Program-made: the position numbers and the translations under genes
Shown: piece after piece, positions 34,879 to 43,437 of the stretch
Layout: each line of letters starts with the position of its first letter
How positions within the stretch are numbered: position 1 is the stretch's first letter
Notes under the pieces: generated by a model
Told to the model about the DNA's origin: nothing
The model's input: the letters and a program-made list of their open reading frames with translations, nothing else
Database searches by the model: none
NCBI GenBank assembly: GCA_041689935.1
Contig: JBDNFI010000097.1
Coordinates: 62,001 to 126,000, forward strand
Length of the DNA: 64,000 nucleotides
Reading direction: 5' to 3'
From: CAXBDP01 sp041689935
Lineage (GTDB): Bacteria; Bacteroidota; Bacteroidia; Cytophagales; Cyclobacteriaceae

Positions 34879-35739
34879 ATGTCTAATATATTAAGAGTAG
34901 CTATTCAAAAATCTGGCAGATTGAGTGATGATTCCTTAAAATTGATTAAAGAATGCGGAATCAAATTCAATAATGGTACAGGTAAATTAAAATCAGTTTC
35001 CACTAATTTCCCAATGGAATTCCTCTTTTTGAGAGACGACGATATACCTGGCTATGTCGCTGATGGCGTGGCAGATATTGGTATAGTTGGTGAAAATGTA
35101 CTGGTAGAGAAAAAACAAGAAGTTACTTTAGAAAAGAAACTAGGCTTCTCCAAATGCAGACTTTCATTGGCTGTGCCAAAAGGTGAAGAATACAAGGGTG
35201 TCGAATACTTCAATGGTAAAAAAATCGCAACTTCATATCCTGTGATTTTACAAAAGTATCTAGATAGCAAATCTGTAGAGGCTGAAATACATGAAATTAG
35301 CGGTTCGGTAGAAATTGCCCCCGGAATTGGCTTGGCAGATGGCATTTGCGATATTGTAAGTTCTGGAAGTACATTATTCACTAATGGCTTGAAAGAGGTG
35401 GAAGTGATTTTTCCCTCAGAGGCAGTATTGATTGCCAACAAGGATTTGTCTGAGGAAAAGCAACGAACACTTCATAAATGGCTTTTCAGAATTGATTCTG
35501 TTTTAGAAGCTGCTAACAAGAAATATATTTTGTTAAATGCACCAAACGATTCGATCGATAAAATTATTTCCCTATTGCCAGGTATGAAAAGTCCAACCAT
35601 TTTGCCGTTGGCCGAAAAAGGTTGGAGTAGCTTACATTCTGTTATCAACGAAGATGAGTTTTGGGAAGTAATTGAACAACTCAAAGAAGTTGGTGCCCAA
35701 GGAATACTTGTAGTCCCTATTGAAAAAATGATCCGCTAA
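34879..35739 (+). CDS. hisG: ATP phosphoribosyltransferase, long form
   Basis: HisG, 286 aa from ATG 34879, first enzyme of histidine synthesis. An upstream in-frame TTG (34846) would start inside the T-run and is rejected. The N-terminus LRVAIQKSGRLSDDSLKLIKECGI is typical, and the PRPP-binding block ADGICDIVSSGSTLFTNGL is near 153-171. The length and the C-terminal ACT-like regulatory domain (about 210-285) make it the long form, which does not need HisZ and is normally feedback-inhibited by histidine. It is the first structural gene behind the His leader. Confidence 0.94.
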   Translation: MSNILRVAIQKSGRLSDDSLKLIKECGIKFNNGTGKLKSVSTNFPMEFLFLRDDDIPGYVADGVADIGIVGENVLVEKKQEVTLEKKLGFSKCRLSLAVPKGEEYKGVEYFNGKKIATSYPVILQKYLDSKSVEAEIHEISGSVEIAPGIGLADGICDIVSSGSTLFTNGLKEVEVIFPSEAVLIANKDLSEEKQRTLHKWLFRIDSVLEAANKKYILLNAPNDSIDKIISLLPGMKSPTILPLAEKGWSSLHSVINEDEFWEVIEQLKEVGAQGILVVPIEKMIR

Positions 35740-35744
35740 ATAAA

Positions 35745-37043
35745 ATGAACATATACAAAAATCCTCCGAAGCATACATGGGAGAGTATATTGGCTCGACC
35801 TGTTATTGATTTTAAGCAAATTCGCAAAATCGTAAAACCTATTCTCAATAAAGTTTTGGAAAAGGGAGACAAAGCAATTTTTAAATTTGCCGCAGAATAC
35901 GACCACGTAGAATTAAATGCCTTGGAAGTATCGGAAATTGAAATAGCTGATGCCCAAAAAAAGGTAGATACTAAATTGAAGCAAGCTATCGCGGTTGCCA
36001 TTTCTAATATTGAGAGTTTTCATACCGCACAAGTCCAAGGTGAATTGATCATGGAAACCATGCCTGGCGTCGAATGCAGAAGGAAATCCTTACCAATTCC
36101 CAGTGTGGGATTATATATTCCAGGAGGTACTGCACCGCTTTTCTCCACGGTATTAATGTTGGCCATTCCGGCTCGAATCGCAGGTTGTAAGCAAGTGATC
36201 ATGTGTACCCCGCCAGACAGGCAAGGAAACATTCACCCTGCAATTTTGTATGCAGCCTCTCAAGTAGGTGTCCAAAGGATATTCAAAGTCGGTGGAGCAC
36301 AAGCGATAGCAGCCATGGCTTTTGGCACGGAAACGATTCCAAAAGTGGATAAAATATTTGGTCCAGGAAATCAATACGTGACCATGGCCAAGCAATTGGT
36401 GAGTGCGAGAGGCATTGCGATAGACATGCCAGCTGGCCCATCAGAAGTAGCTGTGATGGCCGATGATACCGCAGTACCTGCTTTTGTGGCAGCAGATTTA
36501 CTTTCGCAGGCCGAGCATGGACGCGATAGCCAAGTAATTTTAGTTTCTACCTCAGAAGCAATAATAAATGAAACGATCCTAGAAGTTGAGAAGCAATTAG
36601 AAAAACTCCCGAGAAAGGAAATAGCTGTAAAATCATTGGAGGCAAGCAGATTCATTTTGGTGAAGGATGACCAAACGGCCATTAATATTTTGAATGAATA
36701 TGCAGCCGAGCATTTGATTTTATCCGTCCAAAATGCTGAGGAAGTTGCGTTGAAAATTGAAAGTGCAGGATCAATTTTCATGGGTAATTTCACGCCTGAA
36801 TCAGCGGGCGATTATGCATCAGGCACGAATCACACCTTACCAACCAATGGCTTTGCAAAAGCTTGGAGCGGAGTTTCGCTTGATTCATTTGTGAAGAAAG
36901 TTACGTATCAAAAAATTTCGGCGGAAGGATTAAAAGCATTAGGCCCAACCATAGAAATAATGGCCAAAGCAGAAATGCTGCAAGCCCACAAAGAAGCCGT
37001 GAGTATTCGCTTAAAATACTTGAAGAAAAATGGCCGATCTTAA
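35745..37043 (+). CDS. hisD: Histidinol dehydrogenase
   Basis: HisD, 432 aa, oxidises histidinol to histidine in two NAD-dependent steps. Family blocks include PIPSVGLYIPGGTAPLFSTV, KVGGAQAIAAMAFGTETIPKVDKIFGPGN and DLLSQAEHGRDSQ, which carries zinc-site residues (Q and H in SQAEHG), plus the catalytic Glu-His region EYAAEHL near 317-323. It begins 5 bp after hisG and overlaps hisC by 14 bp. It is cytoplasmic and a standard length. Confidence 0.94.
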   Translation: MNIYKNPPKHTWESILARPVIDFKQIRKIVKPILNKVLEKGDKAIFKFAAEYDHVELNALEVSEIEIADAQKKVDTKLKQAIAVAISNIESFHTAQVQGELIMETMPGVECRRKSLPIPSVGLYIPGGTAPLFSTVLMLAIPARIAGCKQVIMCTPPDRQGNIHPAILYAASQVGVQRIFKVGGAQAIAAMAFGTETIPKVDKIFGPGNQYVTMAKQLVSARGIAIDMPAGPSEVAVMADDTAVPAFVAADLLSQAEHGRDSQVILVSTSEAIINETILEVEKQLEKLPRKEIAVKSLEASRFILVKDDQTAINILNEYAAEHLILSVQNAEEVALKIESAGSIFMGNFTPESAGDYASGTNHTLPTNGFAKAWSGVSLDSFVKKVTYQKISAEGLKALGPTIEIMAKAEMLQAHKEAVSIRLKYLKKNGRS

Positions 37044-38076
37044 AAGTCTCGTACGTCCACACTTATTGAATATCAAGCCCTATTCATCGGCACGCGACGA
37101 GTATTCGGGCAAGGTGGGTATATTCTTAGATGCAAATGAAAATCCATTCGAAAGAAAAGATTTTCCTGGAGTCAATCGTTATCCGGATCCCTATCAATAT
37201 GAAGTGAAAAAGCTGCTATCAGAATTGAAAGCTGTTCCTCCACAGCAAATCTTTTTAGGCAACGGCAGTGATGAAGTAATCGACTTACTCATAAGGGCAT
37301 TTTGTGAACCCGGAAAGGAAGGCATTGTTATCCTCCCGCCTACGTATGGCATGTACGAAGTGTCAGCTTCCATTCATAACGTGGGTATCAAGAAGATTCA
37401 ATTGACAGATAATTTTCAATTAGATGTAGAATGTATTTTATCTCAAGTGGATAAAAAGGATAAAATCTTATTTATCTGTTCTCCCAACAATCCATCAGGG
37501 AATTTGCTAGATAAAAAGGATATACTGGAATTGGCGGGAGGATTTGAAGGAATCATTGTGATAGATGAAGCCTATATCGATTTTGCAGCTGAAGGATCTA
37601 GCTTGGTAGCAGAATTGGGCAACTATCCAAATATGCTTGTGATGCAAACCCTAAGCAAAGCATGGGGCTTTGCAGGCTTACGAATGGGCTTAGCCTTTGC
37701 GTCGGTGGAGATGATTGCCCTGTTAAATAAAATAAAGCCACCTTACAACATCAATTTTCTAAGCCAGCAGGCTGCTATTGAAGGGCTGAAACACGGAGAT
37801 CAAGTAATAGAATGGGTGAAAATACTTAATAAGGAGAGAGAAAATCTTGCTCTCGATTTGTCCTCCCTATATTTTGTGGAGAAAGTGTACCCTTCGGATG
37901 CGAATTTCATTTTGGTGAAAATGAAAAATGCCAGAGAAGTGTATGAGCAATTGCTCGAAAAACTGATCATAGTGAGAGATCGCTCTAAAGTGGTTCTCTG
38001 CGATAATGCTCTTCGTATTTCTGTGGGCACTACTGAGGAAAATCAAAAACTATTAGAAGCCTTAAAAAACTTTTAA
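37030..38076 (+). CDS. hisC: Histidinol-phosphate aminotransferase
   Basis: HisC, 348 aa, a PLP fold-type I aminotransferase. LDANENPF at 33-40, SPNNPSG at 151-157, IDEAYIDF at 178-185 (the PLP-binding Asp) and the Schiff-base lysine K210 in TLSKAWGFAGLRMG are all present. The start ATG lies inside the end of hisD (14-bp overlap), which supports translational coupling. Two octamer copies, one per strand, lie 200 bp apart in this gene (37332 and 37534). Confidence 0.94.
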   Translation: MADLKSLVRPHLLNIKPYSSARDEYSGKVGIFLDANENPFERKDFPGVNRYPDPYQYEVKKLLSELKAVPPQQIFLGNGSDEVIDLLIRAFCEPGKEGIVILPPTYGMYEVSASIHNVGIKKIQLTDNFQLDVECILSQVDKKDKILFICSPNNPSGNLLDKKDILELAGGFEGIIVIDEAYIDFAAEGSSLVAELGNYPNMLVMQTLSKAWGFAGLRMGLAFASVEMIALLNKIKPPYNINFLSQQAAIEGLKHGDQVIEWVKILNKERENLALDLSSLYFVEKVYPSDANFILVKMKNAREVYEQLLEKLIIVRDRSKVVLCDNALRISVGTTEENQKLLEALKNF

Positions 38077-38080
38077 ATCC

Positions 38081-39175
38081 ATGCGTAAAATTTTATTTAT
38101 CGATAGAGATGGCACCATTATTAAAGAGCCACCCACTGATTTTCAAGTAGATTCATTGGAAAAGCTGGAGTTTTATCCTGGAGCCATTTCCAACCTTCGT
38201 AAAATTGCAGAAGAGCTTGCTTTCGAATTAGTAATGGTGACGAATCAAGATGGTTTAGGGACAGATTCTTTTCCAGAAAATACCTTTTGGCCTGCTCAAA
38301 ATAAGATGCTGGAAACGCTTAAAGGCGAGGGAATTATTTTCTCTAGTATCTTGATCGATCGCACATTTGAGCATGAAAACGCGCCTACGCGAAAGCCAAG
38401 AATGGGAATGCTTCAAGAATATATGGACGGATCTATCGATTTGGCAAATAGCTACGTAATCGGCGATAGAGGTACGGATGTTCAATTAGCGCAGAATTTA
38501 AGCTGTGAGGCCATATTTATTGGCGAGAATAATACTGATGCGGCATTGAATACTTGGAGTTGGGATGTGATTTACGATTTTCTGAAAAATCCAGCTCGCA
38601 AAGCAAGCATCCATCGCAAAACGAAAGAAACTGATATTAAAATCTCCCTCAATTTGGACGGGACAGGTATAGGGAAAATCTCAACTGGTTTACATTTCTT
38701 CGATCACATGCTTGACCAACTGGCAAAACACGGCGGTATCGATTTAGAAATTGAAGTAAAGGGCGATCTGCATGTGGATGAGCATCATACCATCGAAGAC
38801 ACTGCCTTGGCTTTAGGAGAAGTGATGTATAAGGCACTTGGAAATAAAATGGGTATTTACCGATATGGATTTTTGTTGCCTATGGATGAAGCATTGGCGC
38901 AGGTTGCCATTGATTTCGGCGGGAGACCATGGCTTGTTTGGGATGCCGACTTCAAACGCGAAAAAGTAGGCGATATGCCAACAGAGATGTTTAAGCATTT
39001 CTTCAAATCCTTTAGTGATACTTCATTAAGTAATCTCAATATCAAGGTGGAAGGTGAAAATGAACATCATAAGATTGAGTCCGTATTCAAAGCTTGGGCT
39101 CGGGCTATACGCATGGCTGTGAAAAGGGATAAAGATTTGGCAAATGTGCTACCATCTACAAAGGGAACCTTATAG
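38081..39175 (+). CDS. hisB: Bifunctional histidinol-phosphatase / imidazoleglycerol-phosphate dehydratase
   Basis: A 364-aa fusion of a HAD phosphatase (about 1-165, nucleophile IDRDGT with D8 and D10) and IGP dehydratase (about 172-364, manganese-binding HFFDHM at 205-210, DEHHTIED at 233-240 and a later ENEHHKIES). In the HAD part the zinc-binding cysteines known from E. coli HisB are absent; the loop reads TFEHENAPTRKP. It is the last his gene here. hisH, hisA, hisF and hisIE do not follow, so the rest of the pathway is encoded elsewhere. A 7-bp GCGGGAG word is at 38919. Confidence 0.93.
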   Translation: MRKILFIDRDGTIIKEPPTDFQVDSLEKLEFYPGAISNLRKIAEELAFELVMVTNQDGLGTDSFPENTFWPAQNKMLETLKGEGIIFSSILIDRTFEHENAPTRKPRMGMLQEYMDGSIDLANSYVIGDRGTDVQLAQNLSCEAIFIGENNTDAALNTWSWDVIYDFLKNPARKASIHRKTKETDIKISLNLDGTGIGKISTGLHFFDHMLDQLAKHGGIDLEIEVKGDLHVDEHHTIEDTALALGEVMYKALGNKMGIYRYGFLLPMDEALAQVAIDFGGRPWLVWDADFKREKVGDMPTEMFKHFFKSFSDTSLSNLNIKVEGENEHHKIESVFKAWARAIRMAVKRDKDLANVLPSTKGTL

Positions 39176-39268
39176 GGTTCGCAGGGTGAGTTTAAAGATC
39201 ATTACAGCTTATTTTAGTTGCTTCGAATGTCTTTGTCTTACAAGTAGAATTGAGGACAGAATTATTGT

Positions 39269-39940
39269 CTATTCCTTATCGAGTCCGAAGAACTCCAAAT
39301 CATGTAGGCGAATAACTTTTCTTGAATAGTTGAGAAGATTTTGATTTCTCCATTGGTTCAAGGTTACAGAAATAGTTTGGCGAGAGGAATTTAGTAGTTG
39401 GGCGATTTCCTGATGGGACAGGTGATTTTGAATTAGATAGTCATCTGTTTTCTTTGATCCAAACTCCAACGCGTACCTTTTATAGAACTCCTTTAACCTT
39501 GTTTTAATGTCTAGGGCGATGTTGTTCAAGTAGCGATCTTCTAATTTTTGGGCTTTGCTTCTAAATACGTTATTAAAAAACATGCTCATGCTGTGATCTG
39601 TATCGTAGAAGTTTTGCACATCTTCGTGTTGGATATAAATCGCCATGCTTTTAGTCATAGCTCTTGCGGCATTTTGAAATTCCGCATTCACTCGCTTTAC
39701 GGTTCCTAAAACATCGCCTCGTTTGAGTAGATCTAAAAAAAAGTCATCCCCATTTTTTTGGACTGCAAATGATTTCACAATACCATAGGTAATAAATATC
39801 AATCCAACTTCTAGTAATTCCTCACTAATTATTTGATTTGCCTCAAATTGGATTTGTCGTCCACCTTTCTGGAGGAGAATTTCTAGGATAAAATCCTGAT
39901 GCGTATTAGGCCTTAGTGGGAGAGGAGAGCTGATAAACAA
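39269..39940 (-). CDS. Crp/Fnr family transcriptional regulator
   Basis: A 223-aa regulator with a degenerate cyclic-nucleotide-binding domain (about 15-125) and a winged helix at the C-terminus (HTH about 174-197, LSHQEIAQLLNSSRQTISVTLNQW). It has no cysteine cluster and lacks the full cAMP-contact signature, so the effector is unknown. The recognition helix differs from that of the regulator at 31001 (SRQTISVTL against TETVIRLL), so the two should read different sites. It is convergent with hisB and has no operon partner. Confidence 0.82.
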   Translation of the reverse strand: MFISSPLPLRPNTHQDFILEILLQKGGRQIQFEANQIISEELLEVGLIFITYGIVKSFAVQKNGDDFFLDLLKRGDVLGTVKRVNAEFQNAARAMTKSMAIYIQHEDVQNFYDTDHSMSMFFNNVFRSKAQKLEDRYLNNIALDIKTRLKEFYKRYALEFGSKKTDDYLIQNHLSHQEIAQLLNSSRQTISVTLNQWRNQNLLNYSRKVIRLHDLEFFGLDKE

Positions 39941-40035
39941 GGATGCTGATTTTGTTTATCAAAAATGAGAATTTCATCTTTCTCTTTGGTTAAGGATAGG
40001 TTAAGGTTTGGTTAATTCTCAAATAAAAAATGTAG

Positions 40036-40075
40036 AATGATCAGCGCAAGAAATCTCTTTCTGGCACTGATCATT
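40036..40075 (-). terminator. Terminator of the enoyl-CoA hydratase gene
   Basis: AATGATCAG and CTGATCATT (9 bp each) enclose a 22-nt loop that itself holds a small AGAAA/TTTCT stem. On the minus strand a U run (CATTTTTTATTT) follows within 5 nt. It lies 16 bp past the stop codon. Confidence 0.65.
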
Positions 40076-40090
40076 TCGAGCGCTAAGGTA

Positions 40091-40864
40091 TTATTTACCT
40101 TTAAAATCAGGTGCTCTTTTTTCTACAAAAGCATTCATTCCTTCTTTTTGGTCTTCTGCTGAAAAGAGCATGTAAAAGTTCTTCCGCTCAAAGTGCAGTC
40201 CTTCTTCCAAATGTGTTTCGAAAGCGCGTTTCACACTTTCTTTCGCCATTTGTGTAGCTATTGGCGACATGGAAGCTACACTTTTGGCTAATTTCACTGC
40301 TTCCTCCATATATACCTCCACTGGCACTACTTTATTCACCAGCCCATAGGTTTTTGCTTCTTCTCCAGAAATAAACATCCCGGTCAATACCATTTCCATA
40401 GCTCTGGCTTTGCCTATTGCTCTTGTAAGTCTTTGAGTTCCTCCTGCTCCAGGCATTACTCCGATTTTGATTTCAGGCTGGCCAAATTGAGCAGTTTCGG
40501 AGGCTACAATCATATCGCAGCTCATGGCAAGTTCGCAACCACCACCTAAGGCAAATCCCGATACTGCAGCGATGATTGGTTTGCGGGTTTTATTTATTTG
40601 ATCCCAAGTACTAAACTGATCTGTTTTCCACATATCAATGGTGCTTTTTCCTGCCATTTGTTTGATATCCGCACCAGCAGCAAATGCACGTTCGTTGCCA
40701 GTAATAATTATGGCTCTCACTTCTTCATCTTGATCCAATGCCTTTAGCGCATCTCGGATTTCACCCATCAACTCCAGATTGAGGGCATTCAATTCCTTTG
40801 GCCTATTGAGTTGGATAAGAGCAATGTGTTTTTGATATTCAGGTGTTACGATTATGTATTGCAT
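40091..40864 (-). CDS. Enoyl-CoA hydratase/isomerase (crotonase) family protein
   Basis: A 257-aa crotonase, the classical length. The oxyanion-hole segments are FAAGADIKQM near 61-70 and SGFALGGGCELAMSCDMIVAS near 100-120, the latter with one catalytic glutamate (CEL). The second glutamate is in GQPEIKIGVMPGAGGTQRLTR. It hydrates short-chain enoyl-CoA in beta-oxidation or amino acid breakdown. It is a single gene, not linked to the thiolase at 53.7 kb or to paaN. The substrate range cannot be read from sequence. Confidence 0.9.
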   Translation of the reverse strand: MQYIIVTPEYQKHIALIQLNRPKELNALNLELMGEIRDALKALDQDEEVRAIIITGNERAFAAGADIKQMAGKSTIDMWKTDQFSTWDQINKTRKPIIAAVSGFALGGGCELAMSCDMIVASETAQFGQPEIKIGVMPGAGGTQRLTRAIGKARAMEMVLTGMFISGEEAKTYGLVNKVVPVEVYMEEAVKLAKSVASMSPIATQMAKESVKRAFETHLEEGLHFERKNFYMLFSAEDQKEGMNAFVEKRAPDFKGK

Positions 40865-41062
40865 AGTTATTTTTATTTCAGCTTGAAACTACAAAATGCC
40901 TTTCACTTTTTCGAGCTTTTTGCGTAAATCCACAGTTCGGTAAGTAGATTTGCGGTTTCGGTAAGATTAAATTTTAGTCCCAAGTATCCTCCCGCATATT
41001 TGATTCATCAATTCGACAATCAAATTTTTAAAAATAATTTAACCAACTAATCAATTTCAATT

Positions 41063-41680
41063 ATGAAAAATTTTATCGTTTTATTTTACAGCCTTATTTC
41101 ATTTAGTGTAATTGCTCAAGGACAAGATCCTTTGCAAACCATCCTAGCTCAATATGAAGAAGCAGGTGATTTGGTAGAAAAGCAGGTGGCAATCCAGCAA
41201 TTAGAGGAGTTTACGAATGCGAATGCTGATAACTGGTTGAGTAGCTATTATACTGCTTTATTTTTAGCAGAATCTAGTTTCGCTACCGAGGGCCTCACCG
41301 AAAAGGATGCCTTGATCACCGAATCCAAAAAGTATGTAAATATGACTGCCGACCGTGATGGAGATTTGTCGGAACTACATGCTTTGCGAGGCTTTGTAAG
41401 TATGGCAGAATTGGCGGCTGATCCACAGTCTAGGGGGCAGTTTATGATGCAAGAAGTGATTCAAAGCCTTACAAAAGCTATTGATGAAAACCCTAAGAAT
41501 CCACGTGCATATTTGTTCCTTTCTCAGATGCAATTTGGTATTGCTGAAATGATGGGCACGCCTGCCCAACAAGCTTGCACTTATGCTAAGCAATCCTTGA
41601 GCATGTATGAGAATGATGAATCACCAATTAAGTATGGCAAGTCCGACGCGGTAGAGCTGTTGGCTACAAAGTGTAAATAA
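41063..41680 (+). CDS. Secreted TPR-like protein
   Basis: A 205-aa protein with a signal peptide (MKNFIVLFYSLISFSVIA, cut before QGQDP). The mature part is all-helical, with TPR-like units around 60-85, 98-130 and 130-155 (FFLTKAIDENPKNPRAYLFLSQM-type pattern near the second half). The C-terminus has two cysteines (CTYAKQSL and TKCK) that could form a disulfide in the periplasm. It likely serves as a protein-interaction module. No partner is adjacent and the function is unknown. Confidence 0.72.
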   Translation: MKNFIVLFYSLISFSVIAQGQDPLQTILAQYEEAGDLVEKQVAIQQLEEFTNANADNWLSSYYTALFLAESSFATEGLTEKDALITESKKYVNMTADRDGDLSELHALRGFVSMAELAADPQSRGQFMMQEVIQSLTKAIDENPKNPRAYLFLSQMQFGIAEMMGTPAQQACTYAKQSLSMYENDESPIKYGKSDAVELLATKCK

Positions 41681-41702
41681 TCTATACGGTATTGAAAATA
41701 AG

Positions 41703-41736
41703 AAAGCTCAGATTTTAATAGTCTGAGCTTTTTACA
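41703..41736 (+). terminator. Intrinsic terminator of the TPR gene
   Basis: AAAGCTCAGA (41703-41712) and TCTGAGCTTT (41722-41731) form a 10-bp stem with a 9-nt loop, followed by a T-rich tail. It lies 22 bp past the stop codon. Confidence 0.85.
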
Positions 41737-41768
41737 ATTTGATAATCAGTGAAATAGACAATAATTAT

Positions 41769-42788
41769 CTAAATAATATTCACTTCATTTTGCAGGCTAA
41801 TTCTGAATTTTTGAGCAATATCATCCTTAATATCTTGGGCTAATTGGAGGATATCTGCACCAAGGCCTCCACCATAATTTACCAGTACGAGTGCTTGTTT
41901 GTCATGCACACCAATGGCTCCTCTTTTATGACCTTTCCATCCCGCGTGGTCGATTAGCCAGCCTGCAGGTACTTTCACCCAGCCATCACCAGCAGGATAG
42001 GATGGCAGCAGTGGAAATTTAGCTTTCAACTCCAAAAACTGTGATTCAGCAATAATAGGATTTTTGAAAAAGCTGCCTGAGTTTCCAATTTTAGCTGGAT
42101 CAGGAAGTTTATTTTGTCTGATAGAAATCACTGCATCGCTTATATTCTTGAGGCTGATTTTCCCATAAAATTGCTCGTCAATTACTTTTTGGATATCTCC
42201 GTAAAGAATATTAAAAGAATGCTGTTTCTTGAGCAGGAAAGTTATTGAGCATATTATGTACTGGCCTTGGTATCGCTGCTTAAATATGCTTTCGCGATAG
42301 CCAAATTCACAATCACTTTCTTCGAACTGATGAAGTTCACCACTTTCGATATGGTAAGCTTCTAAATACTCAAAAACCTGTGCAATCTCCGTCCCGTAAG
42401 CACCAATATTTTGCATAGGAGCAGCACCACAGGTGCCGGGAATTAGCGATAGGTTTTCTATTCCAGATAGGCCATTCTCAATACTCCATAGTACGAAGGA
42501 ATGCCAAGATACTCCTGCCCCTACTTTTACAAGGGCAGTGGAAGTATCCTCTCGCAACAGTGCGATACCTTGAATATCTATATGGACAACTAACTGCTGT
42601 GGATCTTTAGTGAAAAGCACATTGCTACCACCACCGAGAACCAGGATTTCATCTCTCTCCAAATTTCCACCCGCCTTCAAGGATGTTAAATCTTCAGTAG
42701 AATGAACAACCACAAATCTTTTTGCAATGGCATCCAATCCGAATGTGTTGAAATTTCTAAGGGAATAGTTTTTCTTAATCTCTGGCAT
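41769..42788 (-). CDS. murB: UDP-N-acetylmuramate dehydrogenase
   Basis: MurB, 339 aa from ATG 42788 (MPEIKKNYSLRNFNTFGLDA); ATG 42797 adds three residues. It is the flavoenzyme that reduces UDP-GlcNAc-enolpyruvate to UDP-MurNAc in peptidoglycan synthesis. VLGGGSNVLF near 54-63 binds FAD, LSLIPGTCGAAPMQNIGAYG near 122-141 is the second FAD block, and SGSFFKNPII carries the catalytic serine. Length and layout match type I (E. coli-like) MurB. It stands apart from other mur genes, upstream of the DJ-1/PfpI gene on the same strand. Confidence 0.92.
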   Translation of the reverse strand: MPEIKKNYSLRNFNTFGLDAIAKRFVVVHSTEDLTSLKAGGNLERDEILVLGGGSNVLFTKDPQQLVVHIDIQGIALLREDTSTALVKVGAGVSWHSFVLWSIENGLSGIENLSLIPGTCGAAPMQNIGAYGTEIAQVFEYLEAYHIESGELHQFEESDCEFGYRESIFKQRYQGQYIICSITFLLKKQHSFNILYGDIQKVIDEQFYGKISLKNISDAVISIRQNKLPDPAKIGNSGSFFKNPIIAESQFLELKAKFPLLPSYPAGDGWVKVPAGWLIDHAGWKGHKRGAIGVHDKQALVLVNYGGGLGADILQLAQDIKDDIAQKFRISLQNEVNII

Positions 42789-42831
42789 AACGAGCACAAA
42801 TATGTGAAATTTAGCTCTTCGTTGAGGAAAT

Positions 42832-43437
42832 TTAGTCGAAAATATAATCTGTATCGTATTCCATTTCTCTTTTTACTGCCTGCATTGTTTCTTCACCGAA
42901 ATAGCGCTGCACCACAAATAACGCCATATCAATGCCTGCCGAAATACCGGCGGCACTTACAATATTGCCTTCATCTACAAATCTTTTGTTCTTGATTAGC
43001 TGAACAGTTGGCTCCAATGATTGCAGCAAATCGAAGCAGGTATGATGTGTGGTAGCAGCCTTATTTTGTAATAAGCCAAGCTTGGCTAGCACTAGGGAGC
43101 CAGTGCAAACACTCAGAACCAATTCCGATTTTTTGATCATTTTTTCGATGGTTTTTAATTGTGTGGGATTTTCCAGTAATTTCCTTACACCCATTCCTCC
43201 TGGGATTAGCAAAATATTGAAATCACTATGGAAATCAGCAGCTTGATTGGGAATAACCACCAAATTGCTGCGGCAATAAACTGGACCTTGCCTGAATGAA
43301 ATGGTAGAAGCTTCGATATCAATTTCTGGAGCAACATCTTTTACGCAATTGAATACTTCCAATGGTCCAGCAAAATCTAAAACTTCTACTTCGTCGAAAA
43401 GTAGAATCGCAATTCGTGGTTTATTTACGTGAATCAT
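42832..43437 (-). CDS. DJ-1/PfpI family protein, isonitrile-hydratase-like
   Basis: A 201-aa DJ-1/PfpI (class I glutamine amidotransferase-like) protein. The nucleophile elbow is SVCTGSLVLA with C111, D21 in LDFAGP lies where isonitrile hydratases have an essential aspartate, E15 is in the DEVEVLD segment, and the C-terminal EYDTDYIFD parallels the EYDPxPPFD ending of that subfamily. Isonitrile hydratase makes N-formamides from isonitriles; the activity here is a family inference. It overlaps the nitrilase gene by 17 bp, so the two form a coupled unit. Confidence 0.78.
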   Translation of the reverse strand: MIHVNKPRIAILLFDEVEVLDFAGPLEVFNCVKDVAPEIDIEASTISFRQGPVYCRSNLVVIPNQAADFHSDFNILLIPGGMGVRKLLENPTQLKTIEKMIKKSELVLSVCTGSLVLAKLGLLQNKAATTHHTCFDLLQSLEPTVQLIKNKRFVDEGNIVSAAGISAGIDMALFVVQRYFGEETMQAVKREMEYDTDYIFD

